Origin: Promethearchaeota archaeon
GTDB lineage: Archaea; Asgardarchaeota; Lokiarchaeia; Sigynarchaeales; SOKP01
Assembly: GCA_019057975.1 (NCBI GenBank)
Contig: JAHLWJ010000056.1
Coordinates: 1 to 18,830 of the forward strand
DNA: 18,830 bases
Direction of reading: 5' to 3'
The notes below the pieces were generated by a model. The model was not told where the DNA came from. It saw nothing but the letters and a program-made list of their open reading frames with translations, and did no database searches. How positions within the stretch are numbered: position 1 is the stretch's first letter; every line of letters starts with the position of its first letter. Shown one piece after another: positions 1 through 7,418 of the stretch. The translations under genes were made by a program, and so were the position numbers.

Positions 1-1
1 A

Positions 2-61
2 AGAAATGAGTTTGATATTAAAAGCGTTAAGGAACATTTATCCCCATTTAAATTTTTATAA
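2..61 (+). CDS. 3' tip of an upstream gene (partial, uncertain)
   Basis: Frame 2 is open from the window edge to a TAA at 59-61 and would encode a C-terminus ending HLSPFKFL. Frame 3 is also open to a TAA at 63-65 and ends HLNFYK, so I cannot say which frame is real. Nothing about function can be read from about 20 residues. It is listed because the first 60 bases are less AT-rich than the DNA that follows, as expected if a gene ends here. Confidence 0.3.
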   Translation, partial: RNEFDIKSVKEHLSPFKFL

Positions 62-358
62 ATAAATATACATTCGAGTTGAATTTATCGTAATATTTTT
101 AAAACTACAAGCAATTTATTTTATAAAATATAATTCTATTGGATTAAGAGAAATGAGAACGCTTCAATTTTCATATAAATCTAGACTTAAAAATTATTCG
201 AAGCGTTTCTTTTCATTAGGATTGTGTTTAAATGAATTAGATTTAGACTTATTGTTATTATAATAAGCCTTCTTTATCTGTGAAAGAAATATCAATACTT
301 CTCTCATAGTAATAAGAGGGTTGTTAAATACTAAAGATATTTAAAAAGGTCAAACGAA
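62..358 (+). promoter_or_regulatory. Leader and promoter region of the leu operon
   Basis: This is about 300 bases without a convincing gene. It holds an inverted repeat AACGCTTC (158-165) / GAAGCGTT (200-207) with a 34-nt spacer; the flanks AATGAG and TTTCATT are also roughly complementary. A second AT-rich inverted repeat is CTTATT (248-253) / AATAAG (262-267), around TATTATAA, which could serve as a TATA element. The SD for leuA is AAGGT at 346-350. A GC-containing inverted repeat ahead of an amino-acid biosynthesis operon could be an operator or an old terminator; there is no direct evidence for either. Confidence 0.35.
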
Positions 359-1981
359 ATGAACGAAAAAAGCGATATTATGGTTTCCGATATGATGGAA
401 AAAATTCGAGGGTCATTAATTCTACCCAAAAAAGCATACTTCTTCGATACTACTCTTCGTGATGGAGAACAAACACCAGGAATTAGCTTTACACTAAAAG
501 AAAAAATATCTATTGCCCAATCATTAAATGAACTAGGTATAGATGTAATTGAAGCAGGATTTCCAGTTATATCTCAAGGCGATTTTGAAGCATGTAAGGA
601 AGTTGCGAAACTCGGTTTAGATTCAGAAGTAATAGGATTAGCTCGTATTAAGAAGATCGATATTGATAAGGTTATAGAAGCAGATATGGATTCAATTCAT
701 GTATTTATTGCAACTTCAGACTTGCATTTGAAAGAAAAACTAAAAATGACCAGAGAGGAAGTTCTTGATAGTGTTAAAGAATTGATATCTTACGCTAAAG
801 ATCATTATTCTGATATTCAATTTTCAGCTGAAGATGCAACACGTTCAGACTTAGACTATTTAATCAGGGTTAATCAAGCTGCCGTCGAAAGTGGAGCTAC
901 TCGAATTAATATACCTGATACTGTTGGAACAATATCTCCAACCGCATTTGGATATATTGTTAGGAAAAATTATGAATTATTACCTAAAAATGTGCGGATT
1001 GCAGTGCACTGCCATAATGATTTTGGCTTAGGTGTGGCAAATACAATAGCCGGATTTGAAAGTGGGGCTTCCGAAGCTCAGACAACAATATTAGGGTTAG
1101 GTGAAAGAGCGGGAAATGCGTCATTTGAAGAAACTGCTATGTCTCTTTATGCATTGTATCAAATTCCAATGCAGATAAATACAAGATTGATTTTTCCAAC
1201 AGCAAAATTAGTTGAAAGTCTATGTGGGGGGAAAATAACTATTGGTCGATTAACCCCGTTAATTGGTCAGAATGCATTTGCACACGAATCAGGTATTCAC
1301 GCCCATGCAATGATTCAGCACGCTCGTTCGTACGAGCCTATAACGCCAGAATTAATAGGAATTAAACGTTCTGACAATGTTGAAGATATTATTAAGCAGT
1401 CAATAAAATTGGGAAAACATACAGGAGGTCATGCACTTAAAGCAAAATTAGAAGATTTAGGTATTCATACTACGGACGTTCAATTTTCCAATATTATGGG
1501 ACATGTTAAGGCTTTTGGAGATAAAGGACATGAGGTAACGGAAGAGGATTTCTATGCAATTTTAAAAGATGTTTTCGGAGAACTACCCGAAGAAGATCAA
1601 TTCGTAAAACTCGAAGAATTAACTGTCCTAACTGGCTCTGTTACCCCTACTTCTACTGTACGTTTAAAAATTGATGATAATGGAAATAGTATTGAAAAGA
1701 TAGCCTCATCAATAGGAGTTGGAGCTGTGGATGCATCTGTTAACGCAATTATTAAATGCTTTAAGCCGATGAGCAAGATTAAGTTATTAAATTATCAAAT
1801 TGATGCTATAACAGGGGGAACTGAAGCACTAGGACATACTACTATTGAAATTATGGATATTGAAAGCAATCACATCGTAAAAGCAAGTGCAACTCATGAA
1901 GATATCGTAATGAGCTCAGTTTTATCATTATTAAAAGGACTTAACCTTATCGTCAAGAAAAAAAATTCATCTAGCAATTAA
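359..1981 (+). CDS. leuA: 2-isopropylmalate synthase / citramalate synthase family (LeuA)
   Basis: This enzyme condenses acetyl-CoA with a 2-oxoacid, the first committed step of leucine or, through citramalate, isoleucine synthesis; it is cytosolic. The catalytic TIM barrel begins at residue 28 with FFDTTLRDGEQTPGISF (Arg34 and metal ligand Asp35), followed by AEDATRSD (157-164), metal-binding HCHNDFGLG (217-225), GLGERAGNAS (246-255) and HESGIHAHA (309-317). Residues from about 415 to 535 match the regulatory LeuA dimer domain, so feedback control by the end product is likely. At 540 residues it is full length. The start has an AAGGT SD 8 nt upstream. It leads an operon with leuC and leuD. 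Citramalate and homocitrate synthases share these motifs, so the exact 2-oxoacid substrate is not certain; the leuCD neighbours favour isopropylmalate or citramalate. Confidence 0.87.
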   Translation: MNEKSDIMVSDMMEKIRGSLILPKKAYFFDTTLRDGEQTPGISFTLKEKISIAQSLNELGIDVIEAGFPVISQGDFEACKEVAKLGLDSEVIGLARIKKIDIDKVIEADMDSIHVFIATSDLHLKEKLKMTREEVLDSVKELISYAKDHYSDIQFSAEDATRSDLDYLIRVNQAAVESGATRINIPDTVGTISPTAFGYIVRKNYELLPKNVRIAVHCHNDFGLGVANTIAGFESGASEAQTTILGLGERAGNASFEETAMSLYALYQIPMQINTRLIFPTAKLVESLCGGKITIGRLTPLIGQNAFAHESGIHAHAMIQHARSYEPITPELIGIKRSDNVEDIIKQSIKLGKHTGGHALKAKLEDLGIHTTDVQFSNIMGHVKAFGDKGHEVTEEDFYAILKDVFGELPEEDQFVKLEELTVLTGSVTPTSTVRLKIDDNGNSIEKIASSIGVGAVDASVNAIIKCFKPMSKIKLLNYQIDAITGGTEALGHTTIEIMDIESNHIVKASATHEDIVMSSVLSLLKGLNLIVKKKNSSSN

Positions 1982-2049
1982 TAAATTCTTTAGCATATGT
2001 ATAAGTTAATCTATCTATAACTTTTAAGCAAAGATAAGGTAAAGAAAGT

Positions 2050-3333
2050 ATGGGGTTAACAATAACAGAGAAAATCTTGAGAGCTCATTGTGACAATAAG
2101 TTTGCTGTTGCCGGAGATTTTATTTTTGCCAATGTTGACCGTTGTTTAGCAAACGATATTACTGCCCCTATAGCTATAGAGGTTTTTGAAAGTGTCATTG
2201 AAGGAACAGATAGAAGCCTTTTCGAGGGTTTTACTGATAATGGTCTGGTGCTGGTGTCAGATCATTTTACGCCAGCCAAAGACGTAGCTTCAGCAATACA
2301 GTGTGAAATACTCAGAGAATTTGCTTATAAATATAAGATTTTAAATTATTTTGAAGTTGGTCGTGGTGGAATTGAACATTGTCTTATACCAGAGCAAGGA
2401 TTAGTAGCACCAGGAGAGGTTTTTATAGGTGCCGACTCTCATACTTGCACATATGGCGCTCTTGGTGCTTTCTCAACAGGTGTTGGTTCTACAGATTTAG
2501 GTGTTGCAATGGCTTTAGGAAAATGTTGGCTTAAAATACCTGAATCTGTGCAATTTGTTTTTTCTGGAGAATTAAATAAATGGGTTTCTGGTAAAGACTT
2601 AATTTTGTACTTAATTAGCAAAATCGGTGTTGATGGGGCTACTTATAAAGCTATGGAACTTACTGGAGGCGCTATTAAAAATTTATCCATGGACAATAGA
2701 TTTACAATGTGTAATATGGCAATTGAAGCAGGCGCTAAAAACGGAATAATAGAACCGGATAAAATTACGATAGACTATTTGGAAAAGACTGGCAATTCGA
2801 AGTATAAAATCTATGAAAGTGATAAAAATGCTGAATACATTGATATTATAGAATTTGAATGTAAAAATATTGAACCACAGGTTGCTTTACCTCCTTTACC
2901 TGAAAATTCTAAACCAATTTCAGAAGTAAACAATATGAGAGTGGAAATAGATCAATCAATAATAGGTTCTTGTACTAATGGTCGCATGGAAGACTTGAAA
3001 ATTGCTGCGAATATTTTAAAGAAACAAAAAATTCATCGTAATGTAAGGTGTATTATTATTCCAGGTACTCAAAATATATATCTTCAAGCATTAAAAGAAG
3101 GATTAATAGAGATTTTTATTGATGCTGGTGCGATTGTTTCAACTCCTACCTGCGGTCCTTGTTTAGGAGGACATATGGGGATTCTTGCGGCCGGAGAAAA
3201 AGCAATCTCAACAACAAATAGGAATTTTACAGGCAGGATGGGACATATAGAAAGTGAAGTGTATTTATCAAGCCCCGCTATTGCTGCTGCCTCGGCTATT
3301 AAGGGATATATTACATCACCAGAATTTATTTAG
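2050..3333 (+). CDS. leuC: 3-isopropylmalate dehydratase large subunit
   Basis: This is the large, Fe-S-bearing subunit of the isomerase that moves the hydroxyl group of 2-isopropylmalate (or citramalate) by dehydration and rehydration. It shows the aconitase-superfamily signatures: GADSHTCTYGALGAFSTGVG (127-146), IGSCTNGR (305-312, cluster ligand Cys308) and TPTCGPCLGGHMG (365-377, ligands Cys368 and Cys371). At 427 residues it is the shorter stand-alone LeuC form common in archaea and some bacteria, which pairs with a separate small subunit. It lies 68 nt after leuA and has its own AAGGT SD (2036-2040) 9 nt before ATG. Archaeal homoaconitase large subunits look alike, so homoaconitate activity cannot be excluded from this subunit alone. 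Confidence 0.94.
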   Translation: MGLTITEKILRAHCDNKFAVAGDFIFANVDRCLANDITAPIAIEVFESVIEGTDRSLFEGFTDNGLVLVSDHFTPAKDVASAIQCEILREFAYKYKILNYFEVGRGGIEHCLIPEQGLVAPGEVFIGADSHTCTYGALGAFSTGVGSTDLGVAMALGKCWLKIPESVQFVFSGELNKWVSGKDLILYLISKIGVDGATYKAMELTGGAIKNLSMDNRFTMCNMAIEAGAKNGIIEPDKITIDYLEKTGNSKYKIYESDKNAEYIDIIEFECKNIEPQVALPPLPENSKPISEVNNMRVEIDQSIIGSCTNGRMEDLKIAANILKKQKIHRNVRCIIIPGTQNIYLQALKEGLIEIFIDAGAIVSTPTCGPCLGGHMGILAAGEKAISTTNRNFTGRMGHIESEVYLSSPAIAAASAIKGYITSPEFI

Positions 3334-3343
3334 GGTGAAAATA

Positions 3344-3844
3344 ATGATTGGTAAAGTTATAAAATATGATATAAAAGATATTAATACGGATTTGATCATT
3401 CCCGCAAGGTATTTAACTACGTCTGACTCTGAATATCTAGCTAAACACTGCATGGAAGATCTAGATGCCAAATTTATCGAAAAAAAAATCAAATATGGAT
3501 ATACAATATTGGTTGCTGGATCGAATTTCGGATGCGGTTCAAGCAGAGAACAAGCACCAATTGCTCTTAAATCAGTAGGAATCAAATGCATAATAGCCTA
3601 CTCTTTTGCAAGGATATTTTTTAGAAATGCGATAAATATAGGACTGCCAATAATTGAGTGTAACAACATTGAAGCGATAAATACTGGTGATAAATTAGAA
3701 ATTAGTTTTACAGAAGGAGTTATTAAAAATCTCTCTACAAATTTTGAATTTAGTGTAAAGAAAATGCCTTCTTTTATAGAAGAGATCGTATCCGATGATG
3801 GTTTGATTAATTATGCAAGACGCATAATTTTAAAGAATACCTAA
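3344..3844 (+). CDS. leuD: 3-isopropylmalate dehydratase small subunit
   Basis: This is the small 'swivel' subunit that completes the LeuCD isomerase. The ATG at 3344 is chosen because GGTGA (3334-3338) sits 5 nt upstream and the protein then begins MIGKVIKYDIKDINTDLIIP, as the family does. A longer open frame reaches back into leuC but is only overlap. The product is 166 residues, normal for the short form. The specificity loop reads YLTT (residues 23-26), next to ARYLTTSDSEYLAKHCMEDL, and the active-site segment is NFGCGSSREQAPIA (61-74). The ATG is 10 nt after the leuC stop, so the two subunits are probably made together. YLTT resembles the YLNT form I associate with bacterial-type LeuD. 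Confidence 0.94.
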   Translation: MIGKVIKYDIKDINTDLIIPARYLTTSDSEYLAKHCMEDLDAKFIEKKIKYGYTILVAGSNFGCGSSREQAPIALKSVGIKCIIAYSFARIFFRNAINIGLPIIECNNIEAINTGDKLEISFTEGVIKNLSTNFEFSVKKMPSFIEEIVSDDGLINYARRIILKNT

Positions 3845-3872
3845 GAATCTATGATTCAATCTTAATTTTTTT
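3845..3872 (+). terminator. Hairpin plus T-run terminator after leuD
   Basis: GAATC-TAT-GATTC (3845-3857) directly follows the leuD stop and can form a 5-bp stem with a 3-nt loop. Seven T residues follow at 3866-3872. Archaeal RNA polymerase stops mainly on T-runs, so this is a sensible end for the leu operon. Confidence 0.55.
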
Positions 3873-4058
3873 AACGTTAATGGAAGAAATACTTAGGATT
3901 CTAAATATATTGAAGATTAAATTTAAGATATCGAGGTTTAAGTTTTTATATTATAATTTTGAAAATATTATTAAAGATAAGCAAATTAAGATATTTATAT
4001 GGAGTTCATCTTAAAATTATTTTAATTTGAATTTTATACCAATTATGGAGATAAATTT
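3873..4058 (+). promoter_or_regulatory. Promoter region of the TrmB-like coiled-coil gene
   Basis: A TATA-like ATTTATAT lies at 3993-4000, and a second TTTTTATATTATAA at about 3941-3955. The SD GGAG (4047-4050) is 8 nt before the ATG at 4059. Either TATA candidate would give an SD-containing leader. Confidence 0.35.
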
Positions 4059-6314
4059 ATGTCATTAAAAGAATTCACTAAAGCAGTTTTTACTCGATAT
4101 GGACTTAGCGAAGAGCATATAAATATCTATTTAGCATACTTAAGAGTTCCACGTGCTACAATATCAGAAGTATTCATGACCTTAGCTGTAGAAAATGAGG
4201 AACTGAAATATGAAACGGTTGTAGAAATTACTGATTGGTTGGTAGAAAAGAATTTTTTAAAAAGAATTGAAGGAATAGTCCCAAGATTTATTCCCTTAGA
4301 ACCTTTTTTTGAATTATTCACTAATGAATCAGAACTCTTTAGAAATGAAATTGCCAAAATCAAAGATACGATCTTAAGCGACCAAGCTAATCGCTTTGAG
4401 AAACTGCAAGATATTCAGAACAAGAGTATAGGAGAAGTAGAACACGCTGTTGATTCTCAGATTAAGAGTTTTTTTGAAGATTCTGATTCTAAAAACTCTA
4501 CCAAAAGAAATGCAATAGACAAAGCAACAAATCGTTTTACTGAAACAAGCAAAGCTCTTGAAAGTAATATTCACTCAATAATGGATACTTTAAACTCAAA
4601 TTTACAAAATATCTCAACCACTCACATTAGTAAGTACGAAACTGAAATAAATGGTACTAAGGAAGATTTAACCACTCTAATCGCAAATCTATTAAATGAT
4701 TTTTCGACGAGAGTTGAGAGTTTAGATAAAGAATTAAAGGTGGAGCTAGATGAACACGTAGAAAGACATAAAACTACTGCTAATCAGCTTAAACCAAGAA
4801 TGGAACAAATATTGGAAAAATACCTTGAACGTATGGATAAAGTGGTTGCTGATTTAAAAGAAAGGATTTCGAATGTATTAAAAGAACATACTAATCATCT
4901 AAAAAATACGACTGATACACTTCAAACCAGCTTAAAAGCAACTGTTGATGATAGACATCGAACTTTAACTGATCAAACAAATGACTTTAAGAGCATGACT
5001 CTGACTTTAATTGATAATTTACTCGAACATGCAAACAGATTCACTGATTTTTCTGAAGATATGGGTAAAAAAGGCTTTTTCTGGATGGGAAAGAAGAAAA
5101 AATATAAAGCGCGACATGAAACTACTATTCAAAATATCTTGAAATTTACAAAACCTATGAAAGAGGATTTTTCTAAAACAAGTGATGACTACATTTCTAT
5201 TACACGATCCACTACAGACCAGATTAAATCTGATGTAACAGATATTATGATAAATGAAAATAATGCCTTAGCTACAGAAACTAATGATCTTGATTTTAAA
5301 ACTCAAGAAACTATAGATGCCCAATTAGAAAATTTAGCAACTGATTTAGCTGGTGAAGTGGATGATACATTACAAAACGGTGTAAAAGATTGTTCCGATA
5401 CTAATATAAAATTAAAGGATTCTTTAGAAAATTCGTTAAAACAACATCATAGACAATATGATGATGCAATTAATATCCATAGAGACAATAGCTTACGAAA
5501 TTATACAGGTTTTGACACTGAAGTAAAAAGCATCAAGGAAAACTGGACGAGAGAGGTAGATGCCAAATTCTCTGAAGGAAAGCGTGATGGTTCAGATAAA
5601 ATTGACAGTGAAATTAGATTATGGGATGCTGAAGCGAAAGATATGGATAACAGCTTAACTAATATGCTTGCGGATCATAAAACAAAATATGAACAAAATG
5701 CTAAGACTCTTCAAAATAGTCTGTCCAATACTACCCGAGATACCATTCAGAACGTTAAAGATGCAATTGCTGATTTTACACTACAATTCATGAATTCCAT
5801 CGATGATGCCACTGAACTTGGTGAAAATAATGAAGATAAATTGAAAGATATTCATAATGCTTCGAGCTCAATTCCAGAAATATTGAAAGTCACTACATGG
5901 CAAGTGGTTGGAAGAGATGCTATGATAGCCGCAATGAAAGACGCGATTTATCGGGTTAAATCCTCAATTATTATTGTGACTCCAGTTGTAGTCCCTGAAA
6001 TCCTTCAAGTAGTTTCTGAATATGCTTTTCAAAAAAAAGCAGTTAGATTCATGCTAACAAGCCATTGGGACCTTCAAAAGTATGGAGGGATAATAAACAA
6101 GATGAAGCAGCTCGGAAATGTTCAATTTCGTCAATTGCAAAAACCAGCGAATTTCTACGCCTTAACTCGGGACGCGGAAGAAGTTATATTATGTCCTCAC
6201 TCAGATAAAGATTCGGAAATGATAGCGGTGGTCTCCAACCAAGTAGCATATTCTATTTTGTATTCACAGTTTATAGGTCCTATATTTCAAGCGTCATCGA
6301 GACCGATCCAGTAA
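4059..6314 (+). CDS. TrmB-like regulator with a giant coiled-coil insert
   Basis: The 751-residue protein has three parts. Residues 1-75 look like a TrmB-type winged helix (GLSEEHINIYLAYLRVP, then a likely recognition helix and wing ending FLKRIEGIVPRFIPLEPF). Residues about 85-600 are almost wholly charged, helical, heptad-like sequence rich in Asp, Lys, Thr and Asn, with no membrane segment; a short basic, aromatic break at 337-350 contains FFWMGKKKKYKARHE. Residues about 605-751 form a compact alpha/beta domain (WQVVGRDAMIAAMKDAIYRV, then SSIIIVTPVVVPEIL and VRFMLTSHWDL) resembling the PLD-like effector domain of TrmB regulators. TrmB proteins are normally about 250-350 residues, so the insert is exceptional. 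It stands alone with its own promoter. It may be a DNA-bridging or sensing protein rather than a simple sugar regulator; that part is inference. Confidence 0.65.
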   Translation: MSLKEFTKAVFTRYGLSEEHINIYLAYLRVPRATISEVFMTLAVENEELKYETVVEITDWLVEKNFLKRIEGIVPRFIPLEPFFELFTNESELFRNEIAKIKDTILSDQANRFEKLQDIQNKSIGEVEHAVDSQIKSFFEDSDSKNSTKRNAIDKATNRFTETSKALESNIHSIMDTLNSNLQNISTTHISKYETEINGTKEDLTTLIANLLNDFSTRVESLDKELKVELDEHVERHKTTANQLKPRMEQILEKYLERMDKVVADLKERISNVLKEHTNHLKNTTDTLQTSLKATVDDRHRTLTDQTNDFKSMTLTLIDNLLEHANRFTDFSEDMGKKGFFWMGKKKKYKARHETTIQNILKFTKPMKEDFSKTSDDYISITRSTTDQIKSDVTDIMINENNALATETNDLDFKTQETIDAQLENLATDLAGEVDDTLQNGVKDCSDTNIKLKDSLENSLKQHHRQYDDAINIHRDNSLRNYTGFDTEVKSIKENWTREVDAKFSEGKRDGSDKIDSEIRLWDAEAKDMDNSLTNMLADHKTKYEQNAKTLQNSLSNTTRDTIQNVKDAIADFTLQFMNSIDDATELGENNEDKLKDIHNASSSIPEILKVTTWQVVGRDAMIAAMKDAIYRVKSSIIIVTPVVVPEILQVVSEYAFQKKAVRFMLTSHWDLQKYGGIINKMKQLGNVQFRQLQKPANFYALTRDAEEVILCPHSDKDSEMIAVVSNQVAYSILYSQFIGPIFQASSRPIQ

Positions 6315-6674
6315 TTCTGGCAAAGAATATTAACCAGACTTTTAAATTAACTAAATAGGATATTTTTAATAATTTTTTTCTTTACATTCTAAGCTAAATT
6401 AAAAGTTAAAAGAAATAGGATTAAATAATTAAAGGAAAGTAAATTAATTTTAAAGTCAATATATAAGGAGAAATATCAAAATCCTGTTCGAGTGAGAGAG
6501 AATCAAGTAATTCTGGAAGAATAAATTAACAATAATTTAGAATCTGGAGAACTCAAACGTTTTACTAAAATAAACAAGATTTTTCAATTTTTACTTATTT
6601 TATTTTTCTCTTTTTAATGCTAAAAGCTATTTAATAAAAAAAAAATAGAATTGGTTATTGAAATAATTATGGAT
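6315..6674. other. Intergenic region, 360 nt, with T-run and a short imperfect repeat
   Basis: This very AT-rich stretch lies between the 3' ends of the TrmB-like gene and the small paralogue pair. A T-run at 6373-6379 could end the TrmB-like transcript. GTAATTCTGG occurs at 6311-6320, over the stop codon of the TrmB-like gene, and again at 6507-6516; each is followed by a related AAGAATA...TTAAC segment and preceded nearby by TCGAG. An orphan SD-like AAGGAG lies at about 6466. These may be the remains of a lost gene or a duplicated gene end. I see no intact ORF. Confidence 0.3.
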
Positions 6675-6908
6675 TTACAAGGCCTTTAAGCCTTGGTCCA
6701 TTTGTTCAAGCATCTCCTTAGTAAATTGCCCGGGAGACATCTGTTCAGCATATTCCTGAATTTGGCGCAATGAAAAGCCCATAGCCATTTGAGCTTGAGG
6801 ACTATCAATCATCGCGGCCATTCCAGGAAGGCCTTTTAGAAATTTTTCAGAAACTGGATCTTCTAAAAGCTCACCTAGTGTCATTTCAACTGAATATTTA
6901 TCTGGCAT
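6675..6908 (-). CDS. Small helical protein, copy 2 of a tandem paralogous pair
   Basis: A 77-residue soluble protein starting MPDKYSVEMTLGELLEDP. It shares most of its sequence with the gene just upstream: identical through VSEKFL, different in the middle (KGLPGMAAMI), then again SPQAQMAMGFSLRQIQEY, PGQFTKE and a C-terminal LKAL. An ATG three codons earlier is in frame but only 1 nt from the GGAG SD; the ATG used here has 10-nt spacing and matches the paralogue, whose matching upstream codon is TTG. Predicted all-helical, with no signal peptide, Cys or metal motif. I recall similar short T-x-GELL-x-DP modules as small proteins or as tails on bacterial enzymes, but cannot confirm this. Function unknown. 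It follows copy 1 by 21 nt and is co-transcribed with it. Confidence 0.7.
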   Translation of the reverse strand: MPDKYSVEMTLGELLEDPVSEKFLKGLPGMAAMIDSPQAQMAMGFSLRQIQEYAEQMSPGQFTKEMLEQMDQGLKAL

Positions 6909-6929
6909 TTTTAACATTCTCCTTTTTTA

Positions 6930-7157
6930 TTACAATGCTTTTAATGCAACATCAAGCTGTTCAAGTTGCTCCTTTGTAAATTGTCCAGGAGCCATCTGTT
7001 CAGAATATTCTTGAATCTGGCGTAAACTAAAGCCCATAGCCATTTGAGCTTGAGGACTCTCGACGAGTTCTTTTAAATTTTCTCTGAGGAATTTTTCAGA
7101 AACTGGATCTTCTAGAAGCTCTCCGAGTGTCATCTCAACAGAATATTTATCTGGCAT
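6930..7157 (-). CDS. Small helical protein, copy 1 of a tandem paralogous pair
   Basis: A 75-residue paralogue of the following gene, starting MPDKYSVEMTLGELLEDP and ending LDVALKAL. It differs mainly at residues 25-34 (RENLKELVE against KGLPGMAAMID) and lacks two residues there. The ATG at 7157 is preceded by GGAG with 10-nt spacing; the TTG three codons upstream is unlikely because it is almost on the SD. The pair is a clear recent duplication, since even the SD and spacer are copied. This is the first gene of the pair and is preceded by an 8-bp inverted repeat in its leader. Function unknown. Confidence 0.7.
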   Translation of the reverse strand: MPDKYSVEMTLGELLEDPVSEKFLRENLKELVESPQAQMAMGFSLRQIQEYSEQMAPGQFTKEQLEQLDVALKAL

Positions 7158-7187
7158 TTTTAACAATCTCCTTTTTTTTTCAATAAT

Positions 7188-7206
7188 ATTAAAGTAAGAC
7201 TTTAAT
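7188..7206. promoter_or_regulatory. Perfect inverted repeat before the small paralogue operon
   Basis: ATTAAAGT-AAG-ACTTTAAT: two perfect 8-nt arms with a 3-nt spacer, 31-49 nt upstream of the ATG at 7157 and just before the SD. It could be a dimer-binding operator or an mRNA hairpin. A TATA-like ATATAAATTT on the minus strand lies further upstream, around 7220-7235. Confidence 0.45.
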
Positions 7207-7367
7207 GGTTGAATTTAATTTGTTAATAGATATAAATTTTTTTTAAAAATTGTGTCAAAAAAGTCAAATGGTCTATTTTTCTAACTCAAAACAGTTAATT
7301 TAACTTCATTTTTGAATTAGTATTAAATATTTAGACGATGCTAGACTATTTTCATTTAGTTTTATCT

Positions 7368-7395
7368 ATAATAAATCTAGAATAATAAATTTAGA
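7368..7395 (+). repeat. Two tandem 14-nt repeats before the U32 gene
   Basis: ATAATAAATCTAGA (7368-7381) is followed directly by ATAATAAATTTAGA (7382-7395) and by a third partial ATAA. The pair ends 23 nt before the U32 start. It could be paired regulator sites on one face of the DNA, or slippage in AT-rich sequence. Confidence 0.45.
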
Positions 7396-7418
7396 ATAAA
7401 CTACTCGTATGGAAAAAC

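Noticed and set aside
194..307. A 37-codon ORF on the minus strand upstream of leuA
   Set aside because: No SD, Lys/Asn/Ser-rich content typical of random AT-rich DNA, and it lies over the inverted repeat of the leader.
3254..3343. A 30-codon N-terminal extension of leuD
   Set aside because: It lies inside the end of leuC; the ATG at 3344 has a proper SD and matches the family N-terminus.
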